Assembly (NCBI RefSeq): GCF_014243345.1
Contig: NZ_JACLZF010000001.1
Span: 1,116,001-1,180,000, forward strand
Origin: Robiginitalea sp. SC105
GTDB lineage: Bacteria; Bacteroidota; Bacteroidia; Flavobacteriales; Flavobacteriaceae
Direction of reading: 5' to 3'
Length of the DNA stretch: 64,000 bases
Shown: one piece after another, positions 1 to 7,699 of the stretch
Position numbering within the stretch: the stretch's first letter is position 1
Layout: each line of letters begins with the position of its first letter
The notes under the pieces: model-generated
Databases searched by the model: none
Told to the model about the DNA's origin: nothing
The model's input: the letters and a program-made list of their open reading frames with translations, nothing else
Position numbers and translations under genes: made by a program

Positions 1-219
1 GAGGACATGACGGAGCTGAACCGGGAGGCCAGGGCGCATATCCGCGACAAAATCCCGGAAAGCGGTCTGATGGAATCGGCCCGGCACGAAGCCATTGAAG
101 CCATCCTGCTGATGGAAAAACTGGTGGAAACCATCGGCTGGAAACTTAATTTTGAAGCCCTGGAACTCGAGGAGGAGCGCGTGGCCCTCCCCAAGGTACC
201 CAGGGCCGGTAATGAATGA
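1..219 (+). CDS. C-terminal end of a possible DUF4230-family protein (partial)
   Basis: The frame is already open at the first base, so this is the last ~72 residues of a gene that begins outside the window; the ATG at base 7 is probably internal. The visible part is charged and helical. The pattern 'sgl-ESARHEA-10 residues-L-x3-GW' followed by a short strand resembles the C-terminus of DUF4230 proteins, which end in a helix leading to a conserved Gly-aromatic pair. The family has no established function. The match is from memory of the family pattern on a fragment, so it is tentative. The following gene starts 29 bases after the stop. Confidence 0.45.
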   Translation, partial: EDMTELNREARAHIRDKIPESGLMESARHEAIEAILLMEKLVETIGWKLNFEALELEEERVALPKVPRAGNE

Positions 220-247
220 CATATAAACGACTCTAAAAACAACCCTC

Positions 248-664
248 ATGAAAATCAGGACTTATTTATTCATCCTGGCAGCCGGCCTGCTATTTATGCC
301 GGGCCAACTGGCTGCCCAACAATCATCTGATATGCAAAACTTTGACCCGGCCTTTGCCCATACGGTCTATTTCTGGCTGCACAACCCGGACAACACTTCG
401 GACCGGCAGGCGTTTGAGGCCTCCCTCAAAAAATTCCTCTCCCTTTCGGGCTATGCGAAGACAAAATTCATCGGCACCCCGCCAAAAGCCAGCCGGGATG
501 TGGTGGACGGCTCCTTTACCTACTCACTCATCGTGAGTTTTGAGTCGGCCGAGGCCCAGGCTGCCTACCAGGCGGAACAGCCCCACCTGGATTTTATATC
601 CGAGTCCGAGCATTTGTGGAAGAAGGTAATCGTTTACGATTCCACCGGAATCCCCATGGATTAG
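248..664 (+). CDS. Exported Dabb (stress-responsive A/B barrel) family protein
   Basis: 138 residues. Residues 1-24 form a Sec signal peptide (MKIR, hydrophobic core, then LAAQQ). The mature part has the Dabb pattern: HTVYFWLHNP near the start, an FEASLKKF helix, a central FTYSLIVSFESAEAQAAY segment and a closing HLDFI. Dabb domains are small dimeric ferredoxin-like barrels; many have no known substrate. A signal peptide places this one outside the cytoplasm, as often seen in Bacteroidetes. It is followed by the YjbR gene after 13 bases and may share its transcript. Confidence 0.85.
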   Translation: MKIRTYLFILAAGLLFMPGQLAAQQSSDMQNFDPAFAHTVYFWLHNPDNTSDRQAFEASLKKFLSLSGYAKTKFIGTPPKASRDVVDGSFTYSLIVSFESAEAQAAYQAEQPHLDFISESEHLWKKVIVYDSTGIPMD

Positions 665-677
665 ATTTTCCGACGCC

Positions 678-1037
678 ATGCATATCGAGGAGTTCCGGGA
701 CTGTTGCCTCGCCCGAAAAGGGGTTACTGAGGGGTTTCCCTTTGGGGAGGATGTCCTCGTTTTCAAGGTGATGGGCAAGATGTTTGCCCTGGTGAGCCTG
801 GGGCGCAGGCCGTTGCAGGCCAACCTGAAAGCCGACCCGGAGCGTATCCCCGACCTGCGGGAGCAGTTTGACGGCCGCATCCTGCCCGGATACCACATGA
901 ACAAGGACCACTGGAACTCGGTGTTGCTGGAGCAGTTGCCCCGCGAATTGCTCCGGGAGTTGGTAGACCACTCCTACGAGTTGGTCGTGGCCTCCCTGCC
1001 CGCCAAAACCCGCCGCGAATGGGAAGCCCTCCCATGA
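678..1037 (+). CDS. MmcQ/YjbR family protein
   Basis: 119 residues, the usual length for the family. Visible hallmarks are the N-terminal EEFRDCCLARKGVTEGFPFG, the strand VFKVMGKMFALV, the motif LKADPE, and the C-terminal PGYHMNKDHWNSV followed by a helix with LVDHSYELVVASL. YjbR proteins have a CyaY-like fold and are proposed to bind DNA, but their role is unresolved. The stop codon overlaps the next start as ATGA at 1034-1037, which suggests translational coupling to the MutS-like gene. Confidence 0.93.
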   Translation: MHIEEFRDCCLARKGVTEGFPFGEDVLVFKVMGKMFALVSLGRRPLQANLKADPERIPDLREQFDGRILPGYHMNKDHWNSVLLEQLPRELLRELVDHSYELVVASLPAKTRREWEALP

Positions 1038-2809
1038 GCGCGTCCCGACAGGGCTACCTGGAACGCCTGGACGGGCTGAAGCAACAGTACGACCGGCAAC
1101 TCCGGCGCCTTCGCTGGCTCGCGCTGGTCCGGGTATTCACCTTCCTGGCCGCCGCTTCCTGCGGGTACATGGCTTTCACCCGGCATGGGGCCTTTGCGAT
1201 AGGCTGCCTATTGCTCCTGGCGCTTTTTGCCTGGATGGTTGGCAGGTACGAGGACTGGAAATACACCCTGCGCAAATTGCGGGAACTCAGACGGCTCAAC
1301 GAAACGGAAATCCGCGCCCTTGAACTGGAATTCAGTGACCTGCCGGATGGCGGCCGCTTCCGGGATGCCAGCCACGCCTTTAGCGAAGACCTCGAAATCT
1401 TCGGGCCCGGTTCCTTTTTCCAGTACATGAACCGGTGCGGCCTGGAGCCCGGGGAATCCCAGCTGGCAGCCTGGCTGACCGACAACGAACCAGGGGATGT
1501 GCCGGCAAAGCAGGAAGCCATACGCGAACTGGCACCCCAGGCAGGCTGGCGGCAGGATTTTTATGCAACCGGGAAGCTTTCGGGGCCGGAGATCCGGCTG
1601 GAGCCCATACTGGACTGGCTGGAGGGCTACCGGCACTTCACCCCTTCGTATTTCCGGTTTGTACCCTATGCGTTTGCCCTGCTATCCGTCCTGATCCTGG
1701 CGGGTTACTTTTCGGGTATGGTTACGGGCTGGGTCCTTGGGGGGATTTTCCTTTCCGGGCTTGGGATCTGTGGCCTGTACCTCGGGCGGGTGGGCCGGCT
1801 GGCTGCCGATGTGGCCCGGGTGCAATCGGTGTTTGAGCCCTGTTCCCGGCTGGTGGCGAAAATCGAGGCCCATGAATTCAAGGCCGGGTTGCTGCAGGAA
1901 CTGAAACAGGGGCTGGCCGCGGAGGGAACCCCCGTTTCGGCCAGGCTGCGGGAATTTTCCCGGTACCTGGCAGCCCTGGACAACCGGAACAACCTGTTGG
2001 TGGCCTTGTTCGGCAATGGGTTCCTGCTCTGGGACCTGATGCAGTCCCGGAACATTGAAAACTGGATTGCGGAAAACGGCAGGGACGTGCGCTCCTGGTT
2101 CGAATGTATTTCCGCAATGGATGCCTGGTGCAGCCTGGGGAATTTTGCCTTTAACCACCCGGGATATGCCTATCCCCGATTAGCCACGGGCCAGGGCGTG
2201 ATCCGGGCCCAGGCCCTGGCGCACCCGCTGCTGCAGGCCGCGGGTCGCGTAGCCAATGATTTTGCAATTGACTGGGGCAACTTCCATGTCATTACCGGGG
2301 CCAACATGGCCGGGAAGAGCACGTTCCTCAGGACACTGTCCCTGGCGATGGTCATGGCAAATTGCGGCCTGCCGGTTTGCGCGGCCGAATTCACCTATTC
2401 CCCCCTGCCCCTGGTCAGCAGCATGCGCACATCGGACTCCCTGGCCCGGAGCGAATCCTACTTTTTCGCCGAACTCAAACGCCTGCAGTTCCTGGTGGCC
2501 ACCCTGGAAGAGCGTCCCTGTTTTGTGGTGCTGGATGAAATCCTCAAGGGGACCAACAGCACCGACAAGGCCCGGGGCTCCCGCTTGTTCCTGCAGCGGC
2601 TGGTGCGCAGCGGCGCCACGGGGGTCATCGCCACCCACGACCTGAGCCTGTGTGAGGTGGCAGATACGGAACCCCGGGTGGCCAACTGGCATTTCGACGC
2701 GGAGGTGCGGGGCGGGGAACTGTATTTCGACTACCGCCTCAAACCGGGCATCTGTACAGGCATGAATGCCTCCTTCCTGTTGCGGAAAATGGGTATCGTG
2801 GATGAATGA
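1034..2809 (+). CDS. Membrane-associated MutS-family ATPase
   Basis: 591 residues from the ATG in the ATGA overlap at 1034; an upstream ATG at 1019 would give five extra residues and is less likely. The C-terminal third is a MutS ATPase: Walker A TGANMAGKST at about 421-430, a signature segment MRTSDSLARSESYFFAEL, and Walker B VVLDEILKGT with Asp501-Glu502, followed by ATHD. The N-terminal half lacks the mismatch-recognition domain. It has two hydrophobic hairpins, at about residues 20-65 and 205-255, separated by lever-like helical segments. Such short MutS relatives are common in Bacteroidetes, but their substrate is unknown. A role in canonical mismatch repair is unlikely without the mismatch-binding domain. 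Confidence 0.9.
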   Translation: MSASRQGYLERLDGLKQQYDRQLRRLRWLALVRVFTFLAAASCGYMAFTRHGAFAIGCLLLLALFAWMVGRYEDWKYTLRKLRELRRLNETEIRALELEFSDLPDGGRFRDASHAFSEDLEIFGPGSFFQYMNRCGLEPGESQLAAWLTDNEPGDVPAKQEAIRELAPQAGWRQDFYATGKLSGPEIRLEPILDWLEGYRHFTPSYFRFVPYAFALLSVLILAGYFSGMVTGWVLGGIFLSGLGICGLYLGRVGRLAADVARVQSVFEPCSRLVAKIEAHEFKAGLLQELKQGLAAEGTPVSARLREFSRYLAALDNRNNLLVALFGNGFLLWDLMQSRNIENWIAENGRDVRSWFECISAMDAWCSLGNFAFNHPGYAYPRLATGQGVIRAQALAHPLLQAAGRVANDFAIDWGNFHVITGANMAGKSTFLRTLSLAMVMANCGLPVCAAEFTYSPLPLVSSMRTSDSLARSESYFFAELKRLQFLVATLEERPCFVVLDEILKGTNSTDKARGSRLFLQRLVRSGATGVIATHDLSLCEVADTEPRVANWHFDAEVRGGELYFDYRLKPGICTGMNASFLLRKMGIVDE

Positions 2810-2824
2810 ATGCCTCTGGTACTA

Positions 2825-3925
2825 CTACAGGTGGCGGGATTGCAGTTCGTGGAATTTGTCGGCCTGCAGCCGCATGAGTTGCTGGGCCTTCTCCTTCTTG
2901 TAGGCGTACACCGCCTCCTCTTCCGCAATTTCCCCATAGATGCGCTCGTTGAGCACCCGGTCCGTATCGGCCAGCTTGAAGCGCTGGTCCACTTTCTGCT
3001 TTACCCAGGCGGCCACCGTGGTTTCCTCATCCTCCAGCTTCATGTCATAGGGGCCTTTGGGCGTCATCAGCTTGACCAGGATGGGGGCCGTCTCAATGGA
3101 GAGGAACAACAAAAAGATAAAAAAGGAAGGGAACCAGGGGAGTTCGCCCAGGGCATCGATGCGGGCCATCAGGCCATCGAAGCCGTCAATGACCGGTTGG
3201 GAATCGGTAACGGCCTGGCTGTACCCGGTTTCCAGCTGGGAAATCTCCTGTTCGATACCGGCTATCCGGGCGTTGTTGGCCTCTCGCAGGGCCACCAGTT
3301 CCGACAGGGATGCATCGTGTTTCTCGCGTTTTTCCGCGTACACCGGGCCCTTGCCGATGAGCAGCGTACCCTCGCGCCCCTCGGCCTCTGCGATATAGGT
3401 CTCATACAGGGCATCCGTAGCGGCTTCCTTGTCGGCGACCTCTTGTTTCAGCCCGGCGATTTCCGCTTGTTTTTCGGCGATCACCGGATCGTACTGCTGG
3501 GCGATCTGCTGCTGGTTGGCCAGGGTCATGTCGTTTTTCTGTTCCAGCAGGACCTGGTTGATTTCCTTTTCGAAGATCTTTAATTCAAGGGGTTTGGAAA
3601 TGACCACGGCGATGATGACCGCCAGTGCAATCCGCGGACTTGCCTGCAGGAATTCCTTCCCGAAGCTGTCCCGCTTCCTCATGGTCGAAACAATGTAGCG
3701 GTCCAGGTTGAAGATCAGCAGGCCCCAGACCAGGCCAAAAAGCACTGCGGCCCAGACAGCGTCAAAGACCGTGTAAAGCGCATACCCGGCGGCCAGGAAG
3801 GCCATCAGTGCGGTAAAGAAAATAGTTGCGCCGATGCCGGCGTATTTGTTTTGTTCCCCCTGGGAGCAGGTACCGAGCAGTTCCCGGTCCGCCCCGGAGC
3901 AAATGATAAAGAAGCGGCGTATCAT
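2825..3925 (-). CDS. DUF4407 domain membrane protein
   Basis: 366 residues from the ATG at 3925; a TTG at 3958 would add eleven residues. The N-terminus (IRRFFIICSGADRELL) leads into two transmembrane helices at about 30-75 with the typical LIFNLDRYIVSTMRK between membrane segments, then a third hydrophobic helix. A long coiled coil with runs of Gln, Glu and Ala follows, and a final hydrophobic segment near PWFPSFFIFLLFLSIETAPILVK. This is the standard DUF4407 layout. The function is unknown. It converges with the MutS-like gene, leaving 15 bases between the stops. Confidence 0.9.
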   Translation of the reverse strand: MIRRFFIICSGADRELLGTCSQGEQNKYAGIGATIFFTALMAFLAAGYALYTVFDAVWAAVLFGLVWGLLIFNLDRYIVSTMRKRDSFGKEFLQASPRIALAVIIAVVISKPLELKIFEKEINQVLLEQKNDMTLANQQQIAQQYDPVIAEKQAEIAGLKQEVADKEAATDALYETYIAEAEGREGTLLIGKGPVYAEKREKHDASLSELVALREANNARIAGIEQEISQLETGYSQAVTDSQPVIDGFDGLMARIDALGELPWFPSFFIFLLFLSIETAPILVKLMTPKGPYDMKLEDEETTVAAWVKQKVDQRFKLADTDRVLNERIYGEIAEEEAVYAYKKEKAQQLMRLQADKFHELQSRHL

Positions 3926-4160
3926 ATCAGTGTTCTGGTTTTGGTATGTAGTTAACAACGCAACTCCGGGGATATTTGGTGCCCTTTTCCGGGAAGTTTA
4001 ACAAAATGGGTTGACAAGTAGGGCCTGCAGGGCCGGAAAGTGGGCTACCGGCCGGGTTTGCCTGGAAGGATGCGGCCTGGCCCTAAAGCAGGCTGCAGGC
4101 CCTGGAAAGCAACCTGCACGCCCGTGAAAGGGATTTGTTTGATATGTACCTGCCTGCCAC

Positions 4161-5663
4161 TTACTTCTCCATAAGCCGTACCTGGGGGGTATCTTCCGCC
4201 TCCCCCTGCACGTCGATCTGGTGGACCCTGCCCCGATTGTATAAATCCAGGGCTTCTTTGGCGCTTACAGGTTTGTCGTTGTAAAAGAAATCGGCCCCGC
4301 GGGAAGCCAGGTGTTTCAGGTGTACCCCGGGATCAGGTGGCGGAGGGGGAGGGGGTACGGCTTCCCCGACTGACCCGGGAGGGGGTGCAGGCGCTGGCGG
4401 ATGAACCCGGGATACCTTTCCGGGGGAGGCAGGCTGAGCAGGTGGGGCAGGATGCCCCGCCGGTGCCGCATGGGATGCCGGATGTGCCCCCAGTGCCCCG
4501 GGAGCAGGGGGTGGAGGTGGCGGTGGCGGGAAATTCGGGAAGGGTTCGGTGTCTTCCCGTTGTTTGTCGCTCATCCTGGCGTAGATACGCTTCAGCAGTG
4601 CCACATCCTCCTTGCGGATTTCAATAGTGCCCCCTGCTTCTATCATTTGGTTGTACTTGCGCGCGAGCTTTTCGTACTGCCGCATTTCTTCCCGGGTGGC
4701 ACCTTTCTGGGGCTGTTCGGGATAAGCCAGGGAGTACAGGTCGGCGTTGTCAATTGCTTCCCGGGGATGGAAGACCGGGCTGGTTTCGGCTGCCGGTGGG
4801 TTGGTGTAAACCGTCCGGCGATCGCTGAAACTGTAGAACAAGAGGGCGCTCAGCGGGATGAGCACCAGGCAGGTCAGCCATTTACGGCTGGCAGAGGTGG
4901 AATTCTTCATGATTTTGATTCGTTTTTTGATTGATGAATAATGGATGGCATGTGTCAATGCCGGCTGATTCGATGAATGGGTAAATGCCAGCAGGGCGTG
5001 CTGGTAGGCTTTTTCCGGGTAGCCCTGCCTGAGGACTTCCCGGTCGGCCAGGAATTCGTGGTTCAGGCGTATCGCATGGCGGTACAGCCAGAGGACCGGG
5101 TTGATCCAGATTACCAGCAACAGCACCTCCGCAAAGATCAGGTCCAGGCTGTGCCGTTGGCGGATATGGGCTTCTTCGTGGGCGAGGACACCTGACGGGA
5201 TGGTTCCCTTCTGCCAGGCGGGCCCGTGGAGGTAGAGGTACCTGAAAAACGTATGGGGCGGTTCCTCCCGTTCCAGCAGGACTTTGGTATGCCCGTTCTC
5301 TGGGATTTGCTGGTTGTGACGGGTTTTTAGGATGAGCCGGTAAAGGTTCCGAAGGAAAAAGAAGCCAAAGAGGCCCACGCCCAGGGCATAGATACCCCAT
5401 GAGGCCACGGTGGCAATCCCAAAGGCGCCTGAAGTCACCAGGTCCTGCCCGCCAGGGGAGCCGCCGGTCCAGGCCGACAGCCCGGGCGGTACCACCGATG
5501 CGGTAGTGACCAGGGGCACCAGCGGGATGCCCAGTCCGGCCAGCAGGGTGCCAACCAGGTAAAAGCGCTTGAACCCATGGTTGCTCTGCCGTTCCAGCAA
5601 CAGGAGGTAGAACAGGTAGAAAACCAGCAGGCAGGCGGTGCTTTTGATCAGGTAGGGGACCAT
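4161..5663 (-). CDS. M56 family (BlaR1/MecR1-type) membrane metallopeptidase
   Basis: 500 residues. Four hydrophobic segments (about 4-22, 34-55, 80-105 and 176-196) surround a cytoplasmic zinc protease loop with H162-E163-x2-H166 (HEEAHIRQRHSLD) and a downstream NHEFLADREV. A further membrane helix at about 262-280 leads to a long periplasmic tail. The tail holds an unusual proline-rich stretch at about 374-446 with two runs of seven to eight prolines, then FFYNDKPVSAKEAL near the end. BlaR1-like proteins sense an envelope signal and cleave the cognate BlaI repressor. The BlaI gene lies just upstream with a 2-base gap, so they form an operon. No penicillin-binding sensor domain is visible, so the signal need not be a beta-lactam. 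Confidence 0.93.
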   Translation of the reverse strand: MVPYLIKSTACLLVFYLFYLLLLERQSNHGFKRFYLVGTLLAGLGIPLVPLVTTASVVPPGLSAWTGGSPGGQDLVTSGAFGIATVASWGIYALGVGLFGFFFLRNLYRLILKTRHNQQIPENGHTKVLLEREEPPHTFFRYLYLHGPAWQKGTIPSGVLAHEEAHIRQRHSLDLIFAEVLLLVIWINPVLWLYRHAIRLNHEFLADREVLRQGYPEKAYQHALLAFTHSSNQPALTHAIHYSSIKKRIKIMKNSTSASRKWLTCLVLIPLSALLFYSFSDRRTVYTNPPAAETSPVFHPREAIDNADLYSLAYPEQPQKGATREEMRQYEKLARKYNQMIEAGGTIEIRKEDVALLKRIYARMSDKQREDTEPFPNFPPPPPPPPAPGALGAHPASHAAPAGHPAPPAQPASPGKVSRVHPPAPAPPPGSVGEAVPPPPPPPDPGVHLKHLASRGADFFYNDKPVSAKEALDLYNRGRVHQIDVQGEAEDTPQVRLMEK

Positions 5664-5665
5664 GG

Positions 5666-6031
5666 CTATTTCCGTTTGATTTCTTCTTCGATCAGGGCTT
5701 TCAATTCTTCGAGCTGTTCTTTGCTGAGGTCTGCCTCCCGGGTAAAAAAGGAAGCAAACTGCGCGGTGCTGTCATTGAAGAAATTGCTGATGAGTTTGTT
5801 GAAATGCCCGGCGAAATATGCCTTCTTTGTCACCGTGGGAAAGTACTCCCGGGACCGGCCATGGGTGTGGTAATCCACATATCCTTTTTCGGACATCCGC
5901 TTGAGCAACGTGGCAATGGTGGTAGGGGCGGGCCGGGGTTCGGGATGCGCTTCCACCAGGTCCTTGAGAAAAGCGCGTTTGCGTTCCCACAGCATATTCA
6001 TCAGGGCTTCTTCGGTTCGGGAAAGTTTCAT
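5666..6031 (-). CDS. BlaI/MecI/CopY family transcriptional repressor
   Basis: 121 residues, the normal family length. The N-terminal winged helix is clear (LSRTEEALMNMLWE, then TTIATLLKRMSEKGYVDYHTHGRSREYFP), followed by the dimerisation helices. These repressors bind TACA/TGTA dyads and are inactivated by cleavage by the partner M56 protease, encoded immediately downstream. Two such dyads lie over the promoter of this gene (see 6047-6086), which fits autoregulation of the pair. Confidence 0.95.
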   Translation of the reverse strand: MKLSRTEEALMNMLWERKRAFLKDLVEAHPEPRPAPTTIATLLKRMSEKGYVDYHTHGRSREYFPTVTKKAYFAGHFNKLISNFFNDSTAQFASFFTREADLSKEQLEELKALIEEEIKRK

Positions 6032-6046
6032 TTCTCAGGAATGTTT

Positions 6047-6086
6047 CTACAAACATAGAACACAATCTTCAATTCTACAAGTGTAG
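6047..6086 (-). promoter_or_regulatory. BlaI-type double operator overlapping the promoter of the repressor-protease operon
   Basis: On the minus strand, CTACACTTGTAG (6075-6086) and CTATGTTTGTAG (6047-6058) are two related dyads with CTA and TGTAG edges. A Bacteroidetes promoter fits exactly inside them: TTG (complement of 6078-6080), 20 bases, then TATGTTTG (complement of 6050-6057), about 19 bases before the ATG at 6031. A repressor bound at either dyad would cover the -33 or -7 element. The dyad match to the BlaI consensus (TACA-n2-TGTA) is seen directly; the binding itself is inferred. Confidence 0.75.
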
Positions 6087-6166
6087 TAGAGTTAAAATTT
6101 TCCCAAGCGGCTGCTTCCCGGTTCCTGGTCGCTACGGAATACCCGTTGTAAGTTACCTCCCCGGAG

Positions 6167-7561
6167 TCACTTACCCGCGGAGAGTTCCGTAAAATATTTG
6201 TAGAAATAGGGGATGGTCTCGATGCCTTTCAGGTAATTCCACACCCCGAAGTGTTCGTTGGGGGAGTGGATGGCATCGCTGTCCAGCCCGAAGCCCATCA
6301 GGATGATCTTGCTTTTGAGTTCCCGCTCGAACAGGGCCAGGATGGGGATACTCCCGCCGCCCCGCTGGGGGACCGGCGTTTTCCCGAAGGTGGCCTCGAA
6401 AGCTTTGCTGGCGGCCTGGTACCCGATATGGTCGATCGGGGTCACATAAGGCTCGCCCCCGTGGTGCGGTTTGACCGAGACCCGGACCCCCGGGGGGGCG
6501 ATCCGCTCGAAGTGCTCCCTGAACAACTGCATGATTTCCTGCCAGTCCTGGTGCGGGACCAGGCGCATGGAGATCTTGGCGTGGGCTTTTGACGGGATGA
6601 CGGTCTTGGCCCCCTCGCCCGTATATCCCCCCCAGATACCGTTTACATCCAGGGTGGGCCGTATGGCATTCCGCTCGTTGGTCACATATCCCTTTTCCCC
6701 GTAAACTGCATCGATATCCAGGGCCTTTTTATAGGCTTCCAGGTCAAAAGGTGCCTCGGCCATCAGGTCGCGCTCCTTCCGGCTGAGTTCCTGCACCCGG
6801 TCGTAAAAACCGGGGATGGTAATATGGTTGTCCGCATCGTGGAGGGAGGCGATCATTTTAGCCAGCACATTGATCGGGTTGGCGACCGCCCCCCCGTACA
6901 GGCCGGAATGCAGGTCCCGGTTGGCCCCGGTAACGGTTACCTCTGCATAGCTGAGGCCCCGCAGGCCAGTGGTGATGGACGGGACGTCTTTGGCAATCAT
7001 CCCCGTGTCGGATATCAGGATGATGTCGTTGGCGAGTTTTTCACGGTTCGCCTTGACGAATTCCCCCAGGCTCACACTCCCCACTTCTTCTTCCCCCTCG
7101 ATCATGAATTTGACGTTGCACGGCAGCTCGTTCTCCCGGATCATGTATTCCACGGCCTTCACGTGCATGTAAAACTGCCCCTTGTCGTCACAGGCGCCCC
7201 GGGCAAAGATGGCGCCTTCCGGGTGGGTTTCGGTCTCCCGGATCACCGGTTCGAAGGGAGGGGAATCCCAGAGTTCCAGCGGGTCCGGCGGTTGTACGTC
7301 ATAATGCCCGTATACCAGCACGGTGGGCAGCTGGGGGTCCAGGATTTTTTCACCGTAGACGATCGGGTACCCGCTGGTGTCGCATACCTCCACGTTTTCG
7401 CAGCCCGCATGCACCAAAGACTGGGCCACGGCCCCGGCGGTTTCCAACACATCCTGGGAAAATGCAGGGTCGGCGCTGACGGAAGGGAGTTGGAGAAGCT
7501 GGAGAAGTTCCTGCACAAGGCGGTCCCTGTGCTGTTCAATGTACGAACCGGGTGAGGGCAT
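6167..7561 (-). CDS. M20 family dipeptidase
   Basis: 464 residues from the ATG at 7561; an upstream in-frame start at 7633 would add residues not typical of the family. Metal ligands of the M20 fold are visible: GHYDVQPPDP with the His and bridging Asp region, ARGACDDKGQ, the general base and ligand in EGEEEVGS, LISDTGM, and a C-terminal HSPNEH. A dimerisation domain lies between, with DLHSGLYGG. The protein has no signal peptide, so it should hydrolyse dipeptides or small peptides in the cytoplasm. It is divergent from the large hybrid kinase gene and has its own -7 element. Confidence 0.93.
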   Translation of the reverse strand: MPSPGSYIEQHRDRLVQELLQLLQLPSVSADPAFSQDVLETAGAVAQSLVHAGCENVEVCDTSGYPIVYGEKILDPQLPTVLVYGHYDVQPPDPLELWDSPPFEPVIRETETHPEGAIFARGACDDKGQFYMHVKAVEYMIRENELPCNVKFMIEGEEEVGSVSLGEFVKANREKLANDIILISDTGMIAKDVPSITTGLRGLSYAEVTVTGANRDLHSGLYGGAVANPINVLAKMIASLHDADNHITIPGFYDRVQELSRKERDLMAEAPFDLEAYKKALDIDAVYGEKGYVTNERNAIRPTLDVNGIWGGYTGEGAKTVIPSKAHAKISMRLVPHQDWQEIMQLFREHFERIAPPGVRVSVKPHHGGEPYVTPIDHIGYQAASKAFEATFGKTPVPQRGGGSIPILALFERELKSKIILMGFGLDSDAIHSPNEHFGVWNYLKGIETIPYFYKYFTELSAGK

Positions 7562-7582
7562 GAATTCTTTTTTGTCGAATCC

Positions 7583-7590
7583 CAAACATA
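7583..7590 (-). promoter_or_regulatory. -7 element for the M20 dipeptidase gene
   Basis: The minus strand reads TATGTTTG, a perfect match to TAnnTTTG, about 22 bases upstream of the ATG at 7561. No clear -33 TTG is seen at the right distance. Confidence 0.5.
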
Positions 7591-7650
7591 CGAAAAAGAA
7601 GTTTTTTAAATACCTGCCCAAAATGACCGTCATATGGGACTTTTTCGTAT
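7588..7650. repeat. 11-bp perfect inverted repeat between divergent genes
   Basis: ATACGAAAAAG (7588-7598) and CTTTTTCGTAT (7640-7650) are exact reverse complements separated by 41 bases. The left arm overlaps the -7 element of the dipeptidase gene. The right arm runs into TATTTTTC, a near match to a -7 element for the hybrid kinase gene. It may be a shared regulator site or the trace of a duplicated promoter. Confidence 0.6.
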
Positions 7651-7699
7651 TTTTCTGCAGTCTCCCCCCTGAGCAACCTGCTTTAATAACTGACCAACC

